A stretch of DNA of 39,848 nt from Gemmatimonadota bacterium (GCA_026387895.1 JAPLKT010000024.1:1-39848); one strand, 5' to 3'. Shown: positions 30,745 through 39,522, counted from the stretch's first letter. Translations and numbers: made by a program. Notes: generated by a model from the sequence alone, not told the origin.

Positions 30745-31928
30745 TGCCGCAGTACAATGTGCTCGGTCAGATTCCGCGCAAGCGGCACACCATTTTCCGC
30801 AAGCCAGATGGCGGGTTGTACGCAGAGCAGCTGATGGGGAACGAAGGCTTTACTGGCGTGGCGTCGTTGCTCTATCACGTGCATCCGCCCACCACGGTGA
30901 AGTCGGCGCGTCGGATTTGCGATATTAAGTACGAAGCCGATTCCGACCTCACGTTGCGCCATCGGCATTTCCGCACCTCGGGACTTCCTTGCGGTGGCAG
31001 CCCAACGCTCGACCGCGTGCCGTTGCTGTTCAACGACGACATCGCGATGCTGTGGGCGCAGCCCGATAAGCAGGACGAGCACTTCTACCGTAACTCGCAG
31101 GCCGACGAAGTCGTATACGTCGCTGAGGGGGAGGGGCATCTCGAAACGCAGTTCGGGAACCTGCCCATTATACCGGGTGACTATCTCGTCATCCACCGCA
31201 ACATCATGCACCGGTATCACTTCACGAAGCCGGCCAAGCTGCTCGTGATGGAGAGCCGCGGCTATGTGCGTACGCCGAGTCGGTATCGCAACGATTATGG
31301 TCAGATCGTTGAGGGCGCTCCGTACAGCGAGCGGGACTTTCGGATTCCGCGTGAGCTCGTGACCAATGATGAGCGCGGCGATTTTGCGATCATCACCAAG
31401 CAGTACAACGGGCTCACCGAGCATATTCTCGATCATCATCCCTGTGACGTGGTTGGCTGGGATGGCATGTTCTACCCGTGGGCGTTCAACATCCACGATT
31501 TCGAGCCCATCGTTGGCCGCGTGCATCAGCCGCCGCCAGTACACCAGACGTTCCAGGGCGACGGCTTTGTGATTTGCTCGTTCTGTCCGCGCCCGTATGA
31601 TTTTGATCCGCAGTCGATTCCGGCACCGTACAATCACAGCAACGTCGACTCCGACGAGGTGCTCTTCTACGCCTCCAGCGAGTTCATGAGCCGTAAGGGG
31701 ATCGAGTACGGGTCGATCACGCTGCACCCAGACGGACTACCGCACGGCCCGCACCCGGGGCGCGCGGAGGCATCGATTGGCGCCAAGTTCACCGATGAAC
31801 TCGCCGTGATGATGGATTCGTTTCGCCCCCTCAAGGTGGCCAAGGCGATCCTGCCGATCGAAGACCCGAAGTACATGACAAGCTGGATCGACGCGCAGGG
31901 CGGCGGCTTCTCGCCACCCACCTCCTGA
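30744..31928 (+). CDS. hmgA: Homogentisate 1,2-dioxygenase
   Basis: 394 residues. It opens the homogentisate ring to 4-maleylacetoacetate. A cupin-type core is readable: YRNSQADEVVYVAEGEG, IIPGDYLVIHRNIMHRYHF and VVGWDGMFYPWAFNIHDFEP. The metal-site region differs from the classical HRNxMSE form; here it is YNHSNVDSDEVLFY (His298, Asp304/Glu305), followed by ITLHPDGLPHGPHPG. The protein is also shorter than the 430-450 residues of the animal/Pseudomonas type. It therefore belongs to a shorter, divergent clade. Its position directly behind hpd supports the function. Maleylacetoacetate isomerase and fumarylacetoacetase are not in this window. Confidence 0.93.
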   Translation: MPQYNVLGQIPRKRHTIFRKPDGGLYAEQLMGNEGFTGVASLLYHVHPPTTVKSARRICDIKYEADSDLTLRHRHFRTSGLPCGGSPTLDRVPLLFNDDIAMLWAQPDKQDEHFYRNSQADEVVYVAEGEGHLETQFGNLPIIPGDYLVIHRNIMHRYHFTKPAKLLVMESRGYVRTPSRYRNDYGQIVEGAPYSERDFRIPRELVTNDERGDFAIITKQYNGLTEHILDHHPCDVVGWDGMFYPWAFNIHDFEPIVGRVHQPPPVHQTFQGDGFVICSFCPRPYDFDPQSIPAPYNHSNVDSDEVLFYASSEFMSRKGIEYGSITLHPDGLPHGPHPGRAEASIGAKFTDELAVMMDSFRPLKVAKAILPIEDPKYMTSWIDAQGGGFSPPTS

Positions 31929-31940
31929 CGCACTGGGTGC

Positions 31941-32573
31941 ATGTCTGAGGCACCGCTGACCTTCGACCTCGGGACGCTCTCGCTTCCTGAGCGCGGGCGG
32001 CTCCTCTCGCGTATCGTGGCGCCGCGCCCTATCGCGTTCGTGTCGTCGCAGTCAGCCGCGGGCGTTGGCAATCTGTCGCCGTTCTCGTTCTTCACGGCCG
32101 GCGGGAGCAATCCACCCTCGGTGGCGTTCTGCACCGTGAATGATCGGCAGGGCCGTCGCAAAGACACGGTGTTGAACATCGAAGCCACCGGGGAGTTCGT
32201 GGTGAGCACCGCATCGGCTCCGATGCTCGCACGAATGAATCAGAGCTCCTTCGAGTATCCGCCCGAGGTGGACGAGTTCGACGCCACGGGTTTTACGCGG
32301 GTGCCGAGTGTGCGCGTCGCGCCCCCCGGCGTCGCTGAGTCACCCGTGCGGATGGAATGCCGATTGCAGCAGATCGTCACCCACGGTGATGGGCCACAGG
32401 CGTCGAACTACATCATCGGTGAAGTGCTCCTGATTCATGTCGATCCTGCCGTCTGCACCGACGGCCTTCCCGACAACGCCAAGCTGCAGCAACTCGCGCG
32501 ACTCGGCGGTGATCTCTATCTCACAGTGGAACGCGACGATCTCTGGTCGCTTGCGCGCCCCAAGACTCCCTGA
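31941..32573 (+). CDS. Flavin reductase-like FMN-binding protein (DIM6/NTAB)
   Basis: 210 residues. The split-barrel FMN-binding fold is recognised by the N-terminal LSRIVAPRPIAFVSSQS, NLSPFSFFTAGGSNPPSVAF, DTVLNIEATGEFVVST and ECRLQQIVTHGD...YIIGEVLLIH. Members bind FMN and many reduce it with NAD(P)H for a partner oxygenase; others have no known reaction. It starts 12 bp after hmgA and ends 2 bp before the aminotransferase, so it belongs to the tyrosine operon. No two-component monooxygenase is nearby, so its role in the pathway is open. Confidence 0.88.
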   Translation: MSEAPLTFDLGTLSLPERGRLLSRIVAPRPIAFVSSQSAAGVGNLSPFSFFTAGGSNPPSVAFCTVNDRQGRRKDTVLNIEATGEFVVSTASAPMLARMNQSSFEYPPEVDEFDATGFTRVPSVRVAPPGVAESPVRMECRLQQIVTHGDGPQASNYIIGEVLLIHVDPAVCTDGLPDNAKLQQLARLGGDLYLTVERDDLWSLARPKTP

Positions 32574-32575
32574 CC

Positions 32576-33748
32576 ATGCCACGCTTTTCTGATCGATACA
32601 ACGGACTCCCGCCGTACCCGCTCGCGACCATTCCGCAGCGGAAGCGAGAGCTGATCGCCCGCGGGGTTGATGTGATCGACCTGGGCGCCGGCGATGCGGA
32701 CCTCGCGCCACCTCAGGCGGCGATTGATGCGCTTGCCGACGTGGGCACTACGCCCGCGCTGAGCCGCTATGGATTCGGTCTTGGGTTGCCGACATTCCGC
32801 ACGGCCGCGGTGGAGTGGATGCAGAAGCGATTCGGTCACAGCTTTGATCCCATCACGGAAGTCGTGCCGTTGCTTGGGTCTAAGGAAGGGCTGTCGCACC
32901 TTGCGCTCGCGTATGTGCAGAAGGGCGATACCACGATCGTTCCAGATCCCGGCTACAACGCGTATCGCGGCGGCACGCAACTCGCCGACGGCGAGCCCTA
33001 TCTGTATCCCATTACGCCACGCACCAACTTTCTCGTGGAGTTGGATGAAATCCCCGACGATGTCATGCGTCGCGCACGGATTCTCTATTTGAACTACCCG
33101 AACAATCCCACCGGTGCGGTGGCGCCGCTCGACTACCTCGCGCGCGTGGTAAAGACCTGCCGTGAACGCGACATCGTGCTCGTGTATGACAACCCGTATG
33201 CGGAGATGACCTTCGACGGCTATGTGGCGCCGAGCATCTTTGATGTTGAGGGCGCGCGCGACGTAGCGATCGAGTTCCACTCGATGTCCAAGACCTTCAA
33301 CATGACCGGCTGGCGCTGCGGCTGGGCGGCTGGTAACAAAGACATCGTGGGCGCGCTCTCGCGCGTGAAGAGCTTTGTCGATACCGGCCAGTTCCAGGGT
33401 GTGCAGCACGCCGCAGTCGCTGCCATGAGCGTGGCTGACGCCTGGCTTCCGGGGAATGTCGCGGTCTTCAAGGAGCGTCGCGATGCGGCGGTCGCGGCAT
33501 TCCGTGCGAACGGTTTCCCCTGTGAATCGCCGATGGCGACGATGTATCTGTGGATTCCGCTCCCGTCGCACATCAAGAGCCAGGAGTTTCACGAGCGGAT
33601 GCTCGACAAAGGCGTCGTGGTGCTTCCGGGCTCGGCGCTGGGCGCGGGCGGTGAAGGGTTCTTCCGCGTCTCGTTCATCACCTCGCCAGCGCGTACTGCC
33701 GAAGCTGCAGCGCGCGCCGGCGAAGTGCTGCGCTCGTTCAGCGCCTAG
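32576..33748 (+). CDS. Class I/II PLP aminotransferase, probably for tyrosine
   Basis: 390 residues, fold-type I. The Schiff-base lysine is Lys239 in SMSKTFNMTGWRCGW. Other cofactor contacts are the GSKEG phosphate segment, YLNYPNNPTGAV, VYDNPYAEM and FFRVSF with its substrate Arg. The sequence style is that of LL-diaminopimelate/alanine-type aminotransferases. Its place as the last gene of the hpd-hmgA operon suggests it makes 4-hydroxyphenylpyruvate from tyrosine with 2-oxoglutarate. A DAP or alanine aminotransferase role cannot be excluded by sequence alone. The stop codon TAG lies inside a 10-bp repeat. Confidence 0.88.
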   Translation: MPRFSDRYNGLPPYPLATIPQRKRELIARGVDVIDLGAGDADLAPPQAAIDALADVGTTPALSRYGFGLGLPTFRTAAVEWMQKRFGHSFDPITEVVPLLGSKEGLSHLALAYVQKGDTTIVPDPGYNAYRGGTQLADGEPYLYPITPRTNFLVELDEIPDDVMRRARILYLNYPNNPTGAVAPLDYLARVVKTCRERDIVLVYDNPYAEMTFDGYVAPSIFDVEGARDVAIEFHSMSKTFNMTGWRCGWAAGNKDIVGALSRVKSFVDTGQFQGVQHAAVAAMSVADAWLPGNVAVFKERRDAAVAAFRANGFPCESPMATMYLWIPLPSHIKSQEFHERMLDKGVVVLPGSALGAGGEGFFRVSFITSPARTAEAAARAGEVLRSFSA

Positions 33749-33784
33749 TACGGCCTAGTACGGCCTAGTACGGCGCAGTACGGC
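33743..33784. repeat. 10-bp repeat, about 4 copies, over a stop codon
   Basis: CGGCCTAGTA is present twice exactly and twice in diverged form, starting with the aminotransferase stop codon. Each full unit carries an in-frame or out-of-frame TAG. It sits between convergent genes, where no hairpin terminator is obvious. Confidence 0.88.
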
Positions 33785-33817
33785 GGTTTCCGCTCACGTT
33801 TGTGCACCGACGCGCAT

Positions 33818-35128
33818 CTACGTGCGCTGAAGCACCCGCGCGACATCCGCGACCGTCGCGTCGATCGGGATGGGTGTGTTCGCGCGGGGCGGCACGGGAC
33901 GCATCTGCTCATGATACTGAACCACGAGCTCCGGGTCCTTGAGCACATGTCCCGTGAGCACGGCGACCACCGAGTCGTTCGCGCCAATCAGTCCTGAGGC
34001 ACGCGCGGCTCGAACACCGGCGACACTCGCGGCGCTCGCAGGCTCGCAGCCCACGCCCGCGGCATCGATAACAGCCTTGGCGTCGAGAATGGCGTCGTCG
34101 CTGACCGCGAGGACTGCGCCATTGGTTTCGCGGATCACCCGAACCGCACGATCCCAGCTGGCGGGATCGCCAATCCGAATCGCGGTGGCGAGCGTCGCGG
34201 CGCGCACGGGTTCGTGCGTGGTAAATCCCGTCTCGAACGCATGCGCGAAGGGTGCCGCACCCATCGCTTGCACCGCGAGCACCCGCGGCATCTTCGTGAT
34301 GAGTCCAAGCGCATGCAGTTCGCGTAACGCCTTTCCGAACGCCGAGGTGTTTCCAAGATTGCCAGCAGGCAGCACAATCCAGTCAGGCGCCTGCCACCCA
34401 AGCTGCTGCAGCATCTCAAAGACAATCGTCTTCTGCCCTTCGACGCGCCACGGATTAATCGAGTTCGCGAGATACACGCCGAGTTCGCGGGACGATTCGC
34501 GCGCGAGTCGGAGGCAGTCGTCAAAATCCCCCTTCACAATCAGCGTGCGCGCGCCGTAGGCCAGCGCCTGCGCAATCTTGCCGAGCGCGACTTTGCCCTC
34601 TGGCACAAAGACGAGCGCAGGCAGTCCCGCCTGTGCTGCGTACGCGGCGAGCGACGCCGAGGTATTGCCGGTCGACGCGCAGGCAACCGCAGTCGCACCG
34701 GTGCGCACCGCGTGTGTCACCGCCGCGGTCATCCCGCGATCCTTAAACGACCCTGTCGGGTTGCGTCCCTCGTGCTTGAGCATCAGCGACGAGACACCGG
34801 CGTACTCGGCAATGCTCGCGCGCTGCATCAGCGGGGTGTTCCCCTCGGGATGGCTCACCACGGCGCCCTCGCCCGGCATCACGAGCTCACGAAAACGCCA
34901 GACACCGCTCGCTTCGCTGCCCTGGTGCGTGCAGCAACGGCTCCCGAAGCGCGACAGGAGTGCCGCGCCGTGTAACGTGGGATGCGGATGAATCACCTCG
35001 AGTAGCCCGTCGCACGTGGGGCACGAGCTGGCGGTCAGCGCAAACGGCCACTCCTGTCCACACGATTCGCACCGCTGGATGCTCGGGGCGTTCTCGGCGC
35101 CGAATAACTTGTCACGCAAGATGTGCAT
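33818..35128 (-). CDS. thrC: Threonine synthase
   Basis: 436 residues. It converts O-phosphohomoserine to threonine with PLP. An N-terminal zinc ribbon (Cys20, Cys23, Cys36, Cys39: CESCG and CPTCD) precedes the catalytic domain, as in the archaeal/class with zinc finger. The PLP lysine is Lys129 in RNPTGSFKDRGM; CASTGNTSASLAAYAA and LPAGNLGNTSAFGKAL complete the cofactor site. The start overlaps the end of thrB by 17 bp on the same strand, indicating translational coupling and matching successive steps. The gene ends 70 bp from the convergent aminotransferase. Confidence 0.95.
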   Translation of the reverse strand: MHILRDKLFGAENAPSIQRCESCGQEWPFALTASSCPTCDGLLEVIHPHPTLHGAALLSRFGSRCCTHQGSEASGVWRFRELVMPGEGAVVSHPEGNTPLMQRASIAEYAGVSSLMLKHEGRNPTGSFKDRGMTAAVTHAVRTGATAVACASTGNTSASLAAYAAQAGLPALVFVPEGKVALGKIAQALAYGARTLIVKGDFDDCLRLARESSRELGVYLANSINPWRVEGQKTIVFEMLQQLGWQAPDWIVLPAGNLGNTSAFGKALRELHALGLITKMPRVLAVQAMGAAPFAHAFETGFTTHEPVRAATLATAIRIGDPASWDRAVRVIRETNGAVLAVSDDAILDAKAVIDAAGVGCEPASAASVAGVRAARASGLIGANDSVVAVLTGHVLKDPELVVQYHEQMRPVPPRANTPIPIDATVADVARVLQRT

Positions 35129-36068
35129 CCTCAGGGAGGTCGAGCGCGCCCATTGGTGCCGGACGGCACACTCGCGTCGTGCATGTGATCCCCAGTGACC
35201 CGTAGGTACTCACGACGGCATCGGCCACCGCAACGGCAGTCGCCTTGCTGGCGCAAAAATAGAACGAAGTCGGCCCCGCGCCAGAAATCGACCCTCCGAG
35301 CGCTCCTGCAGCGAGCGCTGCCACCTTGGACTCGCCAAATCCCGGAAGGAGGATACCGCGCGCGGGCTCGGCGATTTGGTCGTCGAGTGAGCGCCCAAGG
35401 AGTGCGAGGTCCCCAGTAAAGCACGCCGCGACCATCGCGGCGACATGTGCCATCTGATGGATCGTGATCTCACGCGAAATCAGGCGGGGCAGCGCCGCGC
35501 GAGCGTCCGCCGTTTTCATCCGCTGATCCGGATGCGCGAGCACCACGTGCAACTCGTCGGGAATCGGAAGGCGCACGATATCCATCGGCGAGACGCTCCG
35601 TACAAGACAAATCCCGCCGTATAGGGCAGGGGCGAGGTTGTCCGCGTGCCGTCCGGCAACGGTAGCCTCGGCTTCGAGCGCGCACTCCAAGAGGGCCACG
35701 CCATCGAGCGGTGATCCGAGCAGCCGGTTTGTGGCAACGGCGCCGGCGACCGCCGATGCTGCGCTCCCGCCTTGGCCGCCAGCCAGGGGAAGTCCTTTGG
35801 TCACGAACAGCCGCACGCCCACGTGGGTCGCCGACGTACGGAGCAGCACATGCTGCGCCGCGATGCTTGCGGTGTTCGCCGTGGGGTCCGTTGGGAGTTC
35901 GGGATGTCCCGCGTCGGCCACTTCGATTCCTGCTGTCGTGCGGCGCTCGACGCGCACCCGATCGCCAGGGCCGGTGACGGCCATCCCGAGCACATCAAGC
36001 CCGGGGCCGATGTTTCCGATTCCGGCAGGCGCCAGTGCGGCAGCGTGATCGCGAAGCGTGAGAGGCAT
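35112..36068 (-). CDS. thrB: Homoserine kinase
   Basis: 318 residues from ATG 36068; the open frame goes on to 36320 but over the divergent permease. GHMP-family kinase that phosphorylates homoserine. Motif 1 is ALAPAGIGNIGPGLDVLGMA; motif 2, the phosphate loop, reads LPLAGGQGGSAASA where most members have GLGSSAAS; motif 3 is GGSISGAGPTSFYF. The hydroxyl-binding NIGPG and the PxxxGxGGSAAS spacing are kept, so activity is expected. There is no good Shine-Dalgarno. It forms a two-gene unit with thrC. The 91-bp gap to the permease is a divergent promoter region. Confidence 0.92.
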   Translation of the reverse strand: MPLTLRDHAAALAPAGIGNIGPGLDVLGMAVTGPGDRVRVERRTTAGIEVADAGHPELPTDPTANTASIAAQHVLLRTSATHVGVRLFVTKGLPLAGGQGGSAASAVAGAVATNRLLGSPLDGVALLECALEAEATVAGRHADNLAPALYGGICLVRSVSPMDIVRLPIPDELHVVLAHPDQRMKTADARAALPRLISREITIHQMAHVAAMVAACFTGDLALLGRSLDDQIAEPARGILLPGFGESKVAALAAGALGGSISGAGPTSFYFCASKATAVAVADAVVSTYGSLGITCTTRVCRPAPMGALDLPEDAHLA

Positions 36069-36146
36069 GTGGTCGGACGTTAGCGGAGCGCACGGGTGGT
36101 GTCCATTGCTCCGCGCGGTGGATACATTTTTGCCGTGCGTGAACCC

Positions 36147-36153
36147 AAAGGAG
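36147..36153 (+). promoter_or_regulatory. Ribosome-binding site fixing the permease start
   Basis: AAAGGAG lies 6 nt before GTG 36160. It is the strongest Shine-Dalgarno seen in the window and decides between this GTG and in-frame starts at 36058 and 36140. Confidence 0.8.
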
Positions 36154-36159
36154 TCTCGC

Positions 36160-37485
36160 GTGTCCCACGTGCCATCCACAGCGCTGAAACGCACCCTCAC
36201 GACGACCTCTTTGGTGGCCGTGATGTTTTTCTCGGTTTCTGGTGGCGCGTACAGTCTTGAAGGACTGGTCCAAGCAACGGGACCGGGGCTCGCGCTGCTC
36301 ATGCTCCTCGCGCTCCCCATCTGCTACTCGCTTCCCGAGACCCTGATCGTCGGTGAGCTCGCCAGTATGCTACCGGAGGAAGGGGGCTACTACCGTTGGG
36401 TGCGTCGAGCCTTCGGCGAAGCGTGGGGATTTCAGAATGGGTGGACCACCTTGCTCTACTCGGTGGTGGACATGGCGCTCTATCCCACGCTGTTCAATCT
36501 GTATCTCAAGTGGTTTTTCCCCGGGCTGAGTGAAGGCGTCACCTGGATGGTCTCGCTCGCCCTCATTTGGGTCGCGACGGGCATCAACCTGCGCGGCGCA
36601 CGACAGGTGGGGCGGTCCAGCGTCTGGGCCGGCGCGTTTATTGTCGCGGGCTTTGCCGCGTTCGCTGTGATTGCGATCCCACACATGACCCATGCCCCGT
36701 GGGTGCCGTTCCGCACCACGACGCACTCACTGGGTGCGGGGCTCGCCGTTGGACTCTCCACCGCGCTCTGGAACTTCATCGGCTGGGACAACGCCAGTAC
36801 GGTGCAGGGGGAGGTGATTGATCCCACGCGCACCTACCCCCGTGCGCTCGCGATCGCGCTCCCGCTGGTCACCTTGGTCTACTTCATTCCGGTGTTGCCT
36901 GCCCTTGCCGCCACCGATTGGACAACCTGGACGGAGGGGAGCTGGCCACACATTGCACAGTCCATGGGTGGACGCACCGGCACCATTGTGGCCTGGTGGT
37001 TGGCGATCGGCGGAATGATCGGGGCCGCCTCACTCTTCAACGCGCTGCTGCTCAGCTATTCGCGCTTGCCCGTCGCGCTCGCTGGCGACCAGTTGCTTCC
37101 AAAATTTCTGGCCTTCACCGATAGCCGCGGCACGCCACGCAATGCGATCCTCGTGGCCGCGGTCTTTTATTCGGTCTTCACACTCCTGCCGTTCAGTTCG
37201 CTGATTGTCGCCGACGTCCTTCTCTATAGCTCGGCATTGCTGATGGAACTCGCCGCCCTCGTTCAACTCCGCCGCAAAGAGCCGGAGCTGCGTGGAGCGT
37301 TCCGGATTCCGCTCGGTACCAAGGGCGTCGCGGTGCTCGCGACCATGCCCGCGATCGTGCTCGTCCTGGTGGTGGTGCTGTCCTACACCGAGGGCGACGT
37401 GGCACTGCCGTCGCTCCTCGGTTCGGTGGTGGCTATGTGCATCGGTCCGCTCGTGTATCGCGCCTGTCGCCCGAAGTCGGCATAG
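36160..37485 (+). CDS. APC-superfamily amino-acid permease
   Basis: 441 residues with about 12 membrane helices. The first, LVAVMFFSVSGGAYSLEGLV, has the unwound GxG-type helix 1 substrate motif. ELASMLPEEGGYYRWVRRAFGEAWGF is the conserved helix 2-loop region of amino-acid/polyamine/cation antiporters, and GWDNASTVQGEVIDPTRTYPR is the helix 6-7 region. Substrate cannot be read from sequence. Its divergent placement beside thrB-thrC makes an amino acid plausible. Its end, CATAGCGCG, is duplicated just after the stop (37481-37498). It converges on the amidohydrolase with 22 bp between. Confidence 0.9.
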   Translation: MSHVPSTALKRTLTTTSLVAVMFFSVSGGAYSLEGLVQATGPGLALLMLLALPICYSLPETLIVGELASMLPEEGGYYRWVRRAFGEAWGFQNGWTTLLYSVVDMALYPTLFNLYLKWFFPGLSEGVTWMVSLALIWVATGINLRGARQVGRSSVWAGAFIVAGFAAFAVIAIPHMTHAPWVPFRTTTHSLGAGLAVGLSTALWNFIGWDNASTVQGEVIDPTRTYPRALAIALPLVTLVYFIPVLPALAATDWTTWTEGSWPHIAQSMGGRTGTIVAWWLAIGGMIGAASLFNALLLSYSRLPVALAGDQLLPKFLAFTDSRGTPRNAILVAAVFYSVFTLLPFSSLIVADVLLYSSALLMELAALVQLRRKEPELRGAFRIPLGTKGVAVLATMPAIVLVLVVVLSYTEGDVALPSLLGSVVAMCIGPLVYRACRPKSA

Positions 37486-37498
37486 CGCGCATAGCGCG
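37481..37498. repeat. 9-bp repeat x2 over the permease stop codon
   Basis: CATAGCGCG occurs twice in tandem plus CAT, and the first copy contains the TAG stop. It is small but has the same placement, over a stop codon, as the 10-bp repeat at 33743-33784. Confidence 0.8.
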
Positions 37499-37507
37499 CA
37501 TCAGTCA

Positions 37508-38803
37508 CTAGGGCCGACGGTACACAATACCGCCCTTCATGACGAGGCGCACACCACTGGCGCGGGTCTTGGTGATGTCCTTGGTTGGGTCGCCTTCAAC
37601 CGCGATCAGGTCCGCCAGCAAGCCGGACTTCACGCTCCCCAGACGCGTCTCCATGTGCATCACCTTTGCGTTCACACTCGTCGCTGCCTTGAGCGCTGCG
37701 ACTGGCGTCATGCCGTAGTTCACGAGCAACTCCAGTTCACGCGAGTTGTCACCGTGCGTGAACACGCCAACATCGCTGCCATTGCAGATCGTGACGCCGG
37801 CGTCGAGGGCCATCTTGAACGTTGCGCGCTTCCGGGTAATGGATGCCGGCTCCGGATCGACCCCCTTCTTCCATCCTGCGTACTGCGACGTCGCGTCGCC
37901 CGCGGCCAGTGTTGGGCAGAAGGCGACACCCTTCTCCTTCATCAGCGCGAAGATCTCGGGCGTGCCGTTGTCCCCGTGCTCGATGTCCTCGACCCCCGCC
38001 ATGATCGCCCGACGCATTCCCTCTGGGGTGGAGGCGTGCGCGACCACCGCGCGTCCACTCGAGCGCGCTGTCTCGACCATCGCGCGAAGCTCGGCTTCGC
38101 TGAATGTCGGCATGGTCTGAACGTTCGGGCCCCACCGATAATCGGCGTACACCTTAATCCAGTCGGCACCGTGTGCGATCTGATCACGCGTCACGCGAAT
38201 CACATCTTCCGGCCCGTTTGCTTCTTCTGCCCCCTGCGGCGGTTCGAATGCGAAGTCCACTCGGCGCGGCGCATAGGAGCCCGCTGCGACAACCGCACGC
38301 GTCGCCACCAGCAACCGTGGGCCGCGACTAATCCCTTGGTCAATGGACTGCTTTAACCCGACGTCCGCGTAGCCCGCTCCCTCTGTGCCAAGGTCGCGAA
38401 CCATCGTCCATCCGGCCATCAACGTGTTGCGCGCATGGTTCACGGCGCGTGCGGTGCGCAGGGCGAGCGGCTCCTTCAGGACTTGGTCATTCCACGCCGC
38501 TTCGTTGTACGGGTGCAGCAGCAAGTGCGAGTGCGCCTCGATCAGTCCCGGCATCAGTGTCGTGCCCGGCAGGTCGATCACCGTTGCGCCCTTTGGCGTG
38601 CCAACCTCGCTCGCACTCCCGACGGCGGCAATCTTGTCGCCTCGCACGAGGACCGTCCAACCCGCGTGTGGTGCGTCCGTCACGCCATCCCACACGGCGG
38701 CCGGACGCAACAGCACCAACGAATCCTTCGACGGAGCCGACTGCGCGGTGAGCAGCGCAGGAAGAGCAACCAGGGCCAACAATCCTCGACGACGCATCGA
38801 CAT
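37508..38803 (-). CDS. Secreted metal-dependent amidohydrolase
   Basis: 431 residues from ATG 38803 (GTG 38806 and ATG 38797 are alternatives). A signal peptide ([17 protein letters not shown]) is present. Amidohydrolase superfamily, imidazolonepropionase/Xaa-Pro dipeptidase-like subgroup. Metal ligands are His91 and His93 in [10 protein letters not shown], the bridging Lys in DWIKVYAD, His in VVAHAST and EHGDNG, and Asp in NGSDVGVF. The composite beta-sandwich domain is split between N- and C-termini ([26 protein letters not shown]). By family it hydrolyses a dipeptide or cyclic amide in the periplasm. It is on the same strand as the DUF502 gene, 16 bp downstream of it, and is probably in its operon. 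Confidence 0.9.
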   Translation of the reverse strand: MSMRRRGLLALVALPALLTAQSAPSKDSLVLLRPAAVWDGVTDAPHAGWTVLVRGDKIAAVGSASEVGTPKGATVIDLPGTTLMPGLIEAHSHLLLHPYNEAAWNDQVLKEPLALRTARAVNHARNTLMAGWTMVRDLGTEGAGYADVGLKQSIDQGISRGPRLLVATRAVVAAGSYAPRRVDFAFEPPQGAEEANGPEDVIRVTRDQIAHGADWIKVYADYRWGPNVQTMPTFSEAELRAMVETARSSGRAVVAHASTPEGMRRAIMAGVEDIEHGDNGTPEIFALMKEKGVAFCPTLAAGDATSQYAGWKKGVDPEPASITRKRATFKMALDAGVTICNGSDVGVFTHGDNSRELELLVNYGMTPVAALKAATSVNAKVMHMETRLGSVKSGLLADLIAVEGDPTKDITKTRASGVRLVMKGGIVYRRP

Positions 38804-38819
38804 CACTCGCAGTGAAGGG

Positions 38820-39410
38820 TCAGTTTTGGGGAATCAACGGAGAGACCACGGCGTGCGTGCCCGTTCCCGGCACGCCAGTCACTCCGCCAGAGACGACAAA
38901 TGCCATAAAATCAGAACTTTCCATGTCCACCCGACTCACACGCGTTGCCGGAACCACAAACGTCCAGCCCGCAAAGGCATACGACTGCGGAAAATACACG
39001 ACGACTGAGCCGGCTTCTCCCAACGACGCCAGCGATTCTTGCGTGATGAAGCCAAGTCCTTTGATCGCGCCATCGGGGGTGAGCGAGACCAGCACGGGCT
39101 TGTCGAAGCGGCGCTTCTCACCGACGAACGCGTTCAGCAGGTCTTTCGTCGAGGCGTAGACCAACCGTACGAAGGGCAGACGCTCGAGTAGCTTTTCGAA
39201 CTCGACAATCAGGGTCTTGGTCAAGACGCTCGACCCGAAAAATCCCACGAGCGTGATCGACGCCAGTGTGACCACGAACCCCACGCCGGGAATGGAGATG
39301 CCAAGCCAGCTGTCCACCTTCCGAAACGCTTGCACGCAGACGAAGACCGTCAGCACCAGTGGAACGGTGATGACGAGACCTTGCAGGAAATAGCGGAGCA
39401 GTCGCTTCAT
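38820..39410 (-). CDS. DUF502 family membrane protein
   Basis: 196 residues from ATG 39410. Two N-terminal membrane helices ([20 protein letters not shown] and [20 protein letters not shown]) are followed by a soluble beta-rich domain with the family motifs [36 protein letters not shown] and [20 protein letters not shown]. Function is unknown for the family. The start codon lies in an exact 62-bp tandem duplication. A start at 39437 (TTG) is less likely. It leads into the amidohydrolase gene. Confidence 0.9.
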   Translation of the reverse strand: MKRLLRYFLQGLVITVPLVLTVFVCVQAFRKVDSWLGISIPGVGFVVTLASITLVGFFGSSVLTKTLIVEFEKLLERLPFVRLVYASTKDLLNAFVGEKRRFDKPVLVSLTPDGAIKGLGFITQESLASLGEAGSVVVYFPQSYAFAGWTFVVPATRVSRVDMESSDFMAFVVSGGVTGVPGTGTHAVVSPLIPQN

Positions 39411-39522
39411 CGTGCTGGCATTCCTGAGAGAGGGCAAGACGTCATGCCGGAGGGCGAACCCAGTCGCTTCATCGTGCTGGCATTCCTGAGAGAGGGCAAG
39501 ACGTCATGCCGGAGGGCGAACC
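39399..39522. repeat. Exact 62-bp tandem duplication over the DUF502 start
   Basis: Copy 1 is 39399-39460 and copy 2 is 39461-39522, identical over all 62 bases. Each copy contains the ATG of the DUF502 gene, its first four codons and the 50 bp before it. Since 62 is not a multiple of three, the outer ATG reads a different frame. Confidence 0.97.
39407..39472 (-). CDS. 21-codon leader ORF created by the duplication
   Basis: The ATG in the outer copy (39472) opens a frame of 21 codons, starting MKRLGSPSG and ending PAR. Its stop TGA (39409-39407) overlaps the DUF502 ATG as ATGA, the classic layout for translational coupling. It has the same upstream sequence as the real gene (CAGGA about 11 nt before the ATG). 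Whether it is translated is unknown; it looks like a chance product of a recent duplication. Confidence 0.45.
   Translation of the reverse strand: MKRLGSPSGMTSCPLSGMPAR

Noticed and set aside
32516-33592. 358-codon open frame antisense to the aminotransferase
   Set aside because: Shadow frame; the sense strand has the PLP lysine and all family motifs.
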